This document shows, one piece after another, positions 1 to 5,869 of a DNA stretch of 8,765 nucleotides; positions within the stretch are counted from its first letter, which is position 1, and each line of letters opens with the position of its first letter. This DNA is from an uncultured Prevotellaceae bacterium (GTDB lineage: Bacteria > Bacteroidota > Bacteroidia > Bacteroidales > Bacteroidaceae): assembly GCA_945827465.1 (NCBI GenBank), contig CALZOH010000137.1, positions 1 to 8,765 of the forward strand. The letters run 5' to 3'. A model generated the notes under the pieces. It did no database searches. It was not told the DNA's origin and saw only the letters and a program-made list of their open reading frames with translations. The position numbers and the translations under genes were made by a program.

Positions 1-85
1 TCGGTGTAGAAATTGCCTACAAAAACTGAAAGGGCTTTGACTCGGTGTAGAAATTACCTACAAAAAATGAAGGGTACTTCTACAC
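1..85. repeat. Two 41-bp tandem repeats with internal dyads, cut by the window edge
   Basis: A unit beginning TCGGTGTAGAAATT occurs at 1 and again at 42, giving a period of 41 bp. The first 20 or so bases of the units differ at one position (G versus A), and the tails diverge. Each unit holds a short dyad, TGTAG-7 nt-CTACA (5-9 with 17-21, and 46-50 with 58-62). After the second unit, TTCTACAC at 78-85 is the reverse complement of GTGTAGAA at 45-52, so a longer hairpin could form there. The array may continue to the left of the window. I do not recognise a function. It lies beyond the terminator of the leftward ribBA operon. Confidence 0.7.
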
Positions 86-102
86 TTTTGGGAAGTGAAA
101 AC

Positions 103-186
103 GACCGGGCGGGGAGAGGTGCGGCGACGAGGGAAGGCACCACCGCGAGGGGGCGAACGCTCTGAAGCGGCGGCCGGCACCGGCGA
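103..186. other. GC-rich non-coding tract downstream of ribBA
   Basis: By hand count this stretch is about 79% G+C (66 of 84), much richer than the neighbouring genes. It lies between the edge repeats and the ribBA terminator. I see no convincing coding frame; reading frames through it are shadows. It has short G/C dyads such as GCCGG-CA-CCGGC but no long hairpin. The role is unknown. Confidence 0.5.
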
Positions 187-230
187 AAAGAAAATCGGCC
201 GTTAGACGCGGCAGGCGCTAACGACCGATT
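184..230 (-). terminator. Rho-independent terminator of the permease-ribBA operon
   Basis: On the minus strand, positions 230-218 and 205-193 form a 13-bp stem (AATCGGTCGTTAG with CTAACGGCCGATT). It has 12 Watson-Crick pairs and one G-U (T) wobble and encloses a 12-nt loop. The stem is followed at once by the T-rich run TTTTCTTTT (192-184). It starts 45 bp past the ribBA TAG stop, where an operon terminator is expected. Confidence 0.85.
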
Positions 231-274
231 CGGAGCGAGCAGTGAGCGGCAGCATAGAGCTGCGCCCCGCCCGG

Positions 275-1489
275 CTATTTGGAAAAATGAAGGTTATGAC
301 CCATGCGCTCCTTCTTGGTATGGAGGTAACGCTCGTTAAAAGGGTTAGGCGTGATTTCGATAGGCACGTTCTCGACCACTTCCAAGCCGAAGCCCTCGAG
401 GCCGGCCCGCTTGACGGGGTTGTTGGTGAGCAGACGCATCTTGCGCACCCCGATTTCGCGCAGAATCTGCGCCCCCACGCCGTAGTCGCGCTCGTCGGCA
501 TCGTAACCGAGGTGGATGTTGGCGTCAACCGTATCGTAGCCTTCTTCCTGCAGTTTGTAAGCAGCTATCTTGGCCATCAGTCCGATGCCCCTCCCCTCTT
601 GCTGGAGATAGACAATGGCTCCCTTCCCGGCGCGGTCGATCATCTCCATAGCCTTGTGCAGCTGTTCGCCGCAATCACAGCGCATGCTGCCGAAGATGTC
701 GCCCGTCATACACGACGAATGCACGCGCACCAGCACGGGCTCGTCAGGAGTCCACTCGCCCTTGATGAGGGCCACGTGTTCCAGGCCGTTGCTCTTCTGG
801 CGGAAGGGGATGAGCTTGAAATGCCCGTGTTCGGTGGGCATATCGACGCAGTCGCCCACTTCGATGAGCGTTTCGGTCTGCAGGCGGTAAGCGATGAGGT
901 CTTTGATGCTGATGATTTTGATACCATAGCGGCGGGCCATCTCCTGCAGCTCGGGCATGCGCGCCATCGAGCCGTCGTCGTTCATGATTTCCATCAGAGC
1001 GGCAGCGGGATAAAGTCCCGACAACTTACAGAGGTCCACACCGGCCTCCGTGTGTCCGCTCCGGCGAAGCACGCCGTTGTCCTGGGCATAGAGCGGGTTG
1101 ATGTGTCCCGGCCGGCCGAAAGTCTCGGGCGTGGAAGCCGGATCGGCCAAGGCCCGGATGGTAGCGGCGCGGTCGTGGGCCGAGACACCCGTCGTGCATC
1201 CTTCGAGCTTGTCGATGGTCACGGTGAAGGGCGTACCCAGCATGGAGGTATTGTTGGATACCTGGTGAGGCAGATTTAGTTCTTTGCAGCGACTGATGGT
1301 AATCGGTGCACAAAGCACGCCGCGGGCATGCTTGAGCATAAAGTTGACCTTCTCGGGAGTGATCATTTCAGCGGCAATGATTAAGTCGCCTTCGTTTTCA
1401 CGGTCTTCATCGTCCACCACGATGACGAACTCTCCTTTCTTGAAGTCCTCAAGCGCGGCTTCTATGGGGCTGAGTTTAAATGTATCCAT
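275..1489 (-). CDS. ribBA: Bifunctional 3,4-dihydroxy-2-butanone-4-phosphate synthase / GTP cyclohydrolase II
   Basis: This cytosolic enzyme catalyses the two entry reactions of riboflavin synthesis: ribulose 5-phosphate to dihydroxybutanone phosphate (N-terminal RibB half, about 1-203), and GTP to the diaminopyrimidine precursor (C-terminal RibA half, about 206-404). The RibB half has DDEDRENEGD at 26-35, Cys60, HDRAAT at 105-110, and His146 with Glu167, matching the E. coli catalytic His153/Glu174 spacing. The RibA half has the zinc ligands Cys260, Cys271 and Cys273 (C-x10-C-x-C), QEGRGIGL at 297-304, Tyr311, and Asp332/Arg334 equivalent to E. coli Asp126/Arg128. Both halves therefore look active. 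At 404 residues it is full length. The ATG lies 9 bp after the permease stop with no promoter between, so it is probably co-transcribed and perhaps translationally coupled. I saw no FMN riboswitch before it. The stop is TAG. Confidence 0.97.
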   Translation of the reverse strand: MDTFKLSPIEAALEDFKKGEFVIVVDDEDRENEGDLIIAAEMITPEKVNFMLKHARGVLCAPITISRCKELNLPHQVSNNTSMLGTPFTVTIDKLEGCTTGVSAHDRAATIRALADPASTPETFGRPGHINPLYAQDNGVLRRSGHTEAGVDLCKLSGLYPAAALMEIMNDDGSMARMPELQEMARRYGIKIISIKDLIAYRLQTETLIEVGDCVDMPTEHGHFKLIPFRQKSNGLEHVALIKGEWTPDEPVLVRVHSSCMTGDIFGSMRCDCGEQLHKAMEMIDRAGKGAIVYLQQEGRGIGLMAKIAAYKLQEEGYDTVDANIHLGYDADERDYGVGAQILREIGVRKMRLLTNNPVKRAGLEGFGLEVVENVPIEITPNPFNERYLHTKKERMGHNLHFSK

Positions 1490-1498
1490 ATTGATAGT

Positions 1499-3421
1499 CT
1501 ATTCTTGATTGTCTTGTTTCAAAATAATTTTCTGAATAAAACCCTGCAAACGCTCGTTCTGTTTCTCCACCACTTTCAGGTCGCGGAACAGGCGGATGCG
1601 GAAACGCCAGATTCTAAACCAGAAGACGAGGCCGAGGGGCAGCAGGATGCCGCAAGTCAGGTTGAGCCAGCGGCGGCTGAACGAAGTATTGGCCGTGATG
1701 TGAATCTCGGGATATTTGTTCAAGGCATCGAGCACGCGCGCATCCGTACTGTTCGACAGGCGCTCCACGAGAGCCTCGATTTCGTCCTTCAGGGCATGCA
1801 GGTCGTCATTCCGATTCTGTTTGAAGAACAGGCGCACGTAGCTGGGAGCATAAGGCAGGCGCTTGGCCTCCACGTACCGGCGGCAATGCTGCGTAAGTTC
1901 GTCGAGGCGCTCCAACTCGGCCGGGTAGTCGGGCGCCTGGATGATGACGTCCTTCTTGATAATGAAGCGGCCCGTACGGATGCCCAGGAAGCGCCGGATG
2001 TAGCCCATATAGGCATCGAGGTTGAAAACCACCGAGTCGTTGTTGGCTTTATACGTCAGAAAAGCCCCCAAGGGCGCCAGCACCATGGTACTGATCCACA
2101 TGCCGTAAATCACGCTCACCGCCCCGTCGCGCGCCAGTTTCATGCCCGAAGTATCGATGACGTAATAGATGATGAAGATAATCACCGACACCACGGTGGG
2201 CAGACCCAGTCCGCCCTTGCGGATGATGGCGCCCAAGGGCGTCCCGATGAAGAAGAAGATAATGCACGAAAGCGACAGGGCAAACTTCTGGTGCCATTGA
2301 ATCAGATGCTTCCGGACGTTCTTATAGCCATCCCGCGTGATGTTCTTGTCGAATTGCAGGTCTGTAATGGCATTCTTCAACGTTGTCTGCATCTCCTCCA
2401 CCACGCTGACCCTGCGTTCCTGCGAAAGACGCGCCAGGAGCGTATCGGGACGCAGCGACGAGCGGCCGGCCTGCCGCTCGGCACGAGCCGAATCCTGAGC
2501 CTTCAGCAAACCGTAGCCCAAATAGCGGGCCTGGTGCGAAATATAGAACGTCTTGCCGATGCTGTCGCACACGCGAAGGATGGAATCGGCGCCCCGCGAA
2601 AGTTCGGTCAGATTCTTCACCTTGGCCATTCCCGAAAACATATCCGCGTCGAGCAGGTCGAAGTCAGAGTCGAAATTAATCAGCAGCGTCTTGGCGTGGA
2701 ACGTCTCGCGGTCGTAAGGCACCTGGGTGCGCTGCAGGAGTGCGGTTGACTGGGCACGCAGATTTTCAAACTGCTCTCCGTCGAAAATCTCCAGACGCAG
2801 GAAGTGCTTGTCGGCCGTCGTCTCCAGGCGGGCCGAATCGGCCACCACAATCTGCGCATTCTGAAAGCCCTGGTCCATCTTGTAGATAATCACCTTATAG
2901 AGCATGCCCGTCTTGGCATTCTTGTGATCCACATAGATGTTGACATTGGGGATGCCGCTATAAAACATGCCTTCGGGAATCTCGATAGCCGGGCTCGTCT
3001 CCTTCATCGTCACAATCATTCGCGCCAACTCCTTCTGGGCATTCGGCGAGATGTTATTCTGAAAGACAAACGAAACACCCGTAAGCAGCACGCTGAAAAT
3101 GCCGATGGGCACCATGATGCGCCTCAACGGAATGCCGGCCGCCTTCATGGCCGTCAGTTCCAGCTGCTCGCCCATATTTCCGAAAGAAATGAGCGAAGCC
3201 AGCAGAATGGACAGCGGCAGAGCCATCGGCACCAGCGTGATGCTGGCATACCAGAAAAATTTGGCCAAAATCTCCACCGACAAACCCTTGCCGATCAAAT
3301 CATCGACATTACGCCAAAGGAACTGCATAATCAGCACGAAAAGACACACAAAAAAAGAAGCCACAAAAAGCAGCAGGAACTTTTTGAGGACATACGAATC
3401 TATTTTTTTGATAATTGTCAT
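1499..3421 (-). CDS. LptF/LptG (YjgP/YjgQ) family permease, long form with extra C-terminal region
   Basis: This is an inner-membrane permease subunit of the type that, with the LptB ATPase, extracts lipopolysaccharide and passes it to the periplasmic Lpt bridge. Hydrophobic segments lie near 13-36, 55-80 and 102-121, then a long periplasmic region (about 122-378, including the beta-jellyroll), then 380-400, 405-423 and 433-456. This is the 3+3 plan of the family. The motif GEQLELTAMKAAGI at 84-97 is the cytoplasmic coupling-helix region, and GTPLGAI is at 393-399. At 640 residues it is far longer than E. coli LptF or LptG (about 360). The excess is a charged insert before segment 4 (about 300-375), and a C-terminal soluble region (about 460-585) ending in a seventh hydrophobic segment (586-604) and a basic tail. 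I cannot decide between LptF and LptG. It is first in the operon with ribBA. The stop is TAG. Confidence 0.9.
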   Translation of the reverse strand: MTIIKKIDSYVLKKFLLLFVASFFVCLFVLIMQFLWRNVDDLIGKGLSVEILAKFFWYASITLVPMALPLSILLASLISFGNMGEQLELTAMKAAGIPLRRIMVPIGIFSVLLTGVSFVFQNNISPNAQKELARMIVTMKETSPAIEIPEGMFYSGIPNVNIYVDHKNAKTGMLYKVIIYKMDQGFQNAQIVVADSARLETTADKHFLRLEIFDGEQFENLRAQSTALLQRTQVPYDRETFHAKTLLINFDSDFDLLDADMFSGMAKVKNLTELSRGADSILRVCDSIGKTFYISHQARYLGYGLLKAQDSARAERQAGRSSLRPDTLLARLSQERRVSVVEEMQTTLKNAITDLQFDKNITRDGYKNVRKHLIQWHQKFALSLSCIIFFFIGTPLGAIIRKGGLGLPTVVSVIIFIIYYVIDTSGMKLARDGAVSVIYGMWISTMVLAPLGAFLTYKANNDSVVFNLDAYMGYIRRFLGIRTGRFIIKKDVIIQAPDYPAELERLDELTQHCRRYVEAKRLPYAPSYVRLFFKQNRNDDLHALKDEIEALVERLSNSTDARVLDALNKYPEIHITANTSFSRRWLNLTCGILLPLGLVFWFRIWRFRIRLFRDLKVVEKQNERLQGFIQKIILKQDNQE

Positions 3422-3456
3422 TATGCTAATTGCGCGTAAACGGCCTAAACCGAGTG

Positions 3457-3464
3457 CAAAATTA
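3457..3464 (-). promoter_or_regulatory. -7-like promoter element of the permease-ribBA operon
   Basis: The minus strand reads TAATTTTG, an exact match to the Bacteroidota -7 consensus TAnnTTTG. Transcription would begin near 3450, giving a leader of about 28 nt before the permease ATG. I find no good TTTG -33 element at the usual spacing, so the support is the -7 match and its position. Confidence 0.55.
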
Positions 3465-3619
3465 CTACTTTCAAGCGGATTCGCGTCGGGGTTGCTCCTA
3501 TTTTATCTAACGCACCCCCCTGCGGGCCTAACCGGCACGACCGAAACGACCCGCCATCCGGTCCGCAGCAGGGCCGCCCGCCCCCGGGCAGCCTCGCACC
3601 GATCCACCGCCCCTCACAA

Positions 3620-3728
3620 CACAAAAGGTACGCCTCGCGGCGCACCCTCTGAAAAACATTTTCTAATTATATCTAACTGCTTATAGATAATGAAACATTG
3701 GACAAACTGAATAACGTTGTTTTATTAA
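3620..3728 (-). ncRNA. Candidate short RNA or attenuated leader upstream of the permease
   Basis: A leftward transcript starting about 7 nt after the TAATTTTG element at 3735-3742 would run from about 3728 and end at the hairpin terminator at 3627-3646, giving about 110 nt. It would contain a weak stem (TATCTA/TAGATA, 3670-3689) and a 5-codon open frame encoding MFHYL. It could be an independent small RNA, or the 5' leader of the permease operon with conditional termination. I do not recognise it as a known family. The evidence is only the promoter-terminator pairing. Confidence 0.3.
3623..3646 (-). terminator. Leftward hairpin with GNRA tetraloop and T run
   Basis: The minus strand reads GGTGCGCC-GCGA-GGCGTACC (3646 to 3627), an 8-bp stem with one G-U (T) wobble closed by a GCGA tetraloop. 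TTTT (3626-3623) and the T/G-rich GTGTTGT follow. On the plus strand the hairpin is followed by CTCTGAAAAAC, not a T run, so it is oriented leftward. It lies more than 200 bp upstream of the permease start, so it would act on a leader or short RNA. Confidence 0.55.
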
Positions 3729-3734
3729 TCGGCG

Positions 3735-3742
3735 CAAAATTA
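3735..3742 (-). promoter_or_regulatory. Distal leftward -7-like promoter element
   Basis: The minus strand reads TAATTTTG, matching TAnnTTTG, and is followed by CGCC just as the proximal element is followed by a C. The predicted start is near 3728. No clear -33 TTTG is visible. The palindrome at 3747-3759 sits in the spacer just upstream. Confidence 0.4.
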
Positions 3743-3746
3743 CAAC

Positions 3747-3759
3747 AATCTGACAGATT
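3747..3759. promoter_or_regulatory. Operator-like 13-bp palindrome
   Basis: AATCTG-A-CAGATT is a perfect odd palindrome placed 4 bp upstream of the distal leftward -7 element, between the expected -33 and -7 sites. A dimeric regulator bound here would affect that promoter. No regulator gene lies in the window, so the binding protein is unknown. Confidence 0.35.
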
Positions 3760-3960
3760 TAACACGAAGCGAGTAGCATTTTGTGAAATCCGGGAGTGAA
3801 AAACACCTCATTTTGACAGAATCGCGCTGCCGACTTATTCAATTTCAAACTTCAGTTGACAGCCTGCGCAGCAAGCTGAGAAGCCCGGGAGCAAACGGGC
3901 CGTCACACGCGCAGCCGGGAAGAAAGCATCTAAAAAGAAGTAAAATCCATTTTCTTTTCT

Positions 3961-3968
3961 TACTTTTG
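3961..3968 (+). promoter_or_regulatory. -7-like promoter element of the acyl-CoA ligase
   Basis: TACTTTTG matches TAnnTTTG. Transcription would begin near 3975, leaving a leader of about 18 nt before the ATG at 3993. The leader is A/T-rich with no Shine-Dalgarno sequence, as is usual in this phylum. No clear -33 element is seen. Confidence 0.55.
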
Positions 3969-3992
3969 CGTTCACAACAATGACAAATTATT

Positions 3993-5804
3993 ATGATCAC
4001 GCTTTGTCCCTTTTCACGCCTCATCCACGAACAAGCCAAGAAATATGGCGAAAAAACAGCCTTGAGCTACCGCGACTATTCTTGCAACAAATGGATTCCC
4101 ATTTCATGGAATACCTTTTCGGAGAAAGTAACCACCGTGTCTAACGCACTCGTCGAATTAGGAATCAGAGTCCAAGAAAACATTGCCGTCTTTTCGCAAA
4201 ATATGCCCGAAGACTTCTATGTGGACTTCGGAGCCTACGGCATTCGAGCCGTCACCATTCCCTTTTTCCCCAACAGCAGCCCTTCTCAGATTAAATACAT
4301 GGTCGACGACGCTGAAATCCGCCTCATCTTTGTAGGCGAGCAGCAGCAATACGACACGATCATCCCCATTTTCCCCCTGTCGAGCACGTTGGAACATCTG
4401 GTCATCTTCGACCGAAACGTGGTAAGACATCCCACCGACCGTTTTTCAATTTACTTCGACGACTTCCTGAAATTGGGCATTCAACGAAATCATCAGGAAG
4501 AAGTGAACCGACGAACCGCCCTGGCCCGCCCGGAAGACATCGCCAACATTCTTTACACCAGCGGTACCACCGGCGTGAGCAAAGGAGTAGTGCTCACCCA
4601 TAAAATGTATCAGACTGCCATGCGCGAGAACGACAAGGCGTTGCCCCTGTCTGAAAACGACATCTTCCTCAATTTTCTGCCCTTCACCCACGTATTCGAG
4701 CGCGGCTGGGCATATTTAGGACTCTCCGAAGGCTGTCAGCAAGCCATCAACTTGCGCCCCACCGATATTCTCCAATCGCTGAAGGAAGTTCACCCCACGT
4801 GCATGAGCGCCGTACCGCGTTTTTGGGAGAAAGTATATGAAGGAGTGCTCGAAAAAGCCAACCATCTGAGCGGCCTCAAGCGGAAACTCTTCCGCAAGGC
4901 AATGACCATCGGCCGAATCTACCAGATAGACTACCTCAGCAAAGGACGCAAGCCGCCCATGTGGCTGAGCCTCGAATACAAATTTCTGGAAAGCACCATC
5001 ATTGATGTGCTCAAGAAAAACTTAGGATTGGAACGCGCCAACTTCTTCCCCACAGCCGGCGCCGCCATCTCGAAGGAGGTAGAAGCCTTCGTACACATCT
5101 GCGGCATCCAAATGATAACGGGCTATGGACTGACCGAGTCGACGGCCACCGTCGCGTGCGGCCGAATCGGACAGCCCTTCACCATCGGTTCCGTAGGACG
5201 CGTCCTGGAAGGCGTCACCGCCAAAATCGGTGAGAACGACGAAATCCTGCTCAAGGGCGACACCATCTTCAAAGAGTATTACCGCAAACCCAAGGAAACA
5301 CACGAAGTCATCGACGACGAAGGCTGGTTTCACACCGGTGACGCCGGTTACATTAAAAATGGAGAACTCTTCCTGACCGACCGAATCAAAGACCTTTATA
5401 AAACGTCCAACGGAAAATACATCGCTCCACAACAAATTGAGTCGAAACTCATCGTGGACCGCTTCATCGACCAGATTGTAGTCATTGCCGACCGACACAA
5501 ATACGTTTCAGCCTTGATTGTACCCTCCTACACCTTGCTGCAGGAATACGCCAAGCAACAAGGCATCGCCCACGAATCGCTGGAGGAACTCTGCAACAAT
5601 CCACAAATTCACCGCTACCTCAGCGAACGCATCAACACCCTGCAACAAGATCTGGCCTACTACGAACAAGTCAAGAAGTTCTGCCTCCTGCCCCAGCCAT
5701 TCAGCATGGAAAGAAACGAAATCACCAGCACGCTCAAGATGCGGCGTAAAGTAATTTTCGAGCATTACAGCGAAGAAATTGAAAGCATGTACCAGGAATC
5801 ATAA
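3993..5804 (+). CDS. Long-chain fatty acid-CoA ligase (AMP-binding, FadD-like)
   Basis: This enzyme activates fatty acids with ATP and CoA to acyl-CoA through an acyl-adenylate. It is probably cytosolic or membrane-associated; no signal peptide or membrane span is visible. The adenylate-forming motifs appear in order: phosphate loop YTSGTTGVSKGV (188-199), FLPFTHVFER (228-237), YGLTEST (378-384), GWFHTGD (444-450), hinge and ATP-contact region DRIKDLYKTSNGKYIAP (463-479), and the C-terminal lysine motif EITSTLKMRRK with Lys582 as the likely adenylation lysine. Its 603 residues fit the roughly 600-residue Bacteroidota long-chain ligases, and its N-terminus (HEQAKKYGEKTALSYRDY) begins like theirs, supporting the ATG at 3993. 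The chain-length preference cannot be read from the sequence. The stop is TAA. prfB follows in the same direction after 65 bp without a visible terminator. Confidence 0.93.
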   Translation: MITLCPFSRLIHEQAKKYGEKTALSYRDYSCNKWIPISWNTFSEKVTTVSNALVELGIRVQENIAVFSQNMPEDFYVDFGAYGIRAVTIPFFPNSSPSQIKYMVDDAEIRLIFVGEQQQYDTIIPIFPLSSTLEHLVIFDRNVVRHPTDRFSIYFDDFLKLGIQRNHQEEVNRRTALARPEDIANILYTSGTTGVSKGVVLTHKMYQTAMRENDKALPLSENDIFLNFLPFTHVFERGWAYLGLSEGCQQAINLRPTDILQSLKEVHPTCMSAVPRFWEKVYEGVLEKANHLSGLKRKLFRKAMTIGRIYQIDYLSKGRKPPMWLSLEYKFLESTIIDVLKKNLGLERANFFPTAGAAISKEVEAFVHICGIQMITGYGLTESTATVACGRIGQPFTIGSVGRVLEGVTAKIGENDEILLKGDTIFKEYYRKPKETHEVIDDEGWFHTGDAGYIKNGELFLTDRIKDLYKTSNGKYIAPQQIESKLIVDRFIDQIVVIADRHKYVSALIVPSYTLLQEYAKQQGIAHESLEELCNNPQIHRYLSERINTLQQDLAYYEQVKKFCLLPQPFSMERNEITSTLKMRRKVIFEHYSEEIESMYQES

Positions 5805-5843
5805 CAAAATGCCGAAGATTCTCCCCATTGCCCTATTTTTTTG

Positions 5844-5851
5844 TAATTTTG
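5844..5851 (+). promoter_or_regulatory. -7-like promoter element of prfB
   Basis: TAATTTTG, a perfect TAnnTTTG match, lies 18 bp before the prfB ATG at 5870, directly after a run of seven T. The predicted start near 5858 would leave a leader of about 12 nt. prfB may thus be expressed on its own as well as by readthrough from the ligase gene. Confidence 0.5.
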
Positions 5852-5869
5852 AGGCCAGAAAACAAACCC

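Larger units (their letters stand above)
3422..3992. other. Divergent intergenic region between the permease operon and the acyl-CoA ligase
   Basis: This 571-bp stretch has no gene I can support. From left to right it holds: a leftward -7-like promoter element close to the permease; a GC-rich tract at 3511-3620 (about 76% G+C by hand count); a leftward hairpin terminator; an AT-rich segment at about 3651-3770 with a weak dyad (TATCTA 3670-3675 / TAGATA 3684-3689); a second leftward -7-like element; a 13-bp palindrome; a small GC hairpin (GCCCG 3883-3887 / CGGGC 3896-3900) with no T run; and the rightward promoter of the ligase. Open frames here, such as leftward 3445-3645, have an arginine/glycine/cysteine-rich composition typical of translated GC-rich non-coding DNA. 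Confidence 0.6.

Noticed and set aside
1..85. Possible CRISPR array; the GTAGAAATT part recalls Cas12a-type repeats
   Set aside because: Only two units with a 41-bp period, no distinct spacers of normal length, and the stem order is GTAG...CTAC, whereas Cas12a repeats have CTAC...GTAG. No cas gene is in the window.
242..1279. Rightward 345-codon open frame opposite ribBA
   Set aside because: It is antisense to a fully conserved ribBA; its histidine/valine-rich translation resembles no family and follows from codon bias on the other strand.
1505..2749. Rightward 414-codon open frame opposite the permease
   Set aside because: It is antisense to a well-supported membrane protein, and its translation is rich in His, Arg and Gln with no recognisable domain.
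3445..3645. Leftward 66-codon frame in the intergenic region
   Set aside because: The composition (Gly, Arg, Cys) is that of translated GC-rich non-coding DNA, it has no recognisable domain, and it spans the hairpin terminator.
3980..4144. ATG 13 bp before the acyl-CoA ligase start opening a 54-codon frame
   Set aside because: It is out of frame and overlaps the ligase N-terminus, which matches its family from the ATG at 3993; no independent support for translation.
5828..5869. N-terminal extension of RF2 from a TTG codon
   Set aside because: The added residues come from the promoter-like T-rich segment, and the family N-terminus begins at the ATG at 5870.
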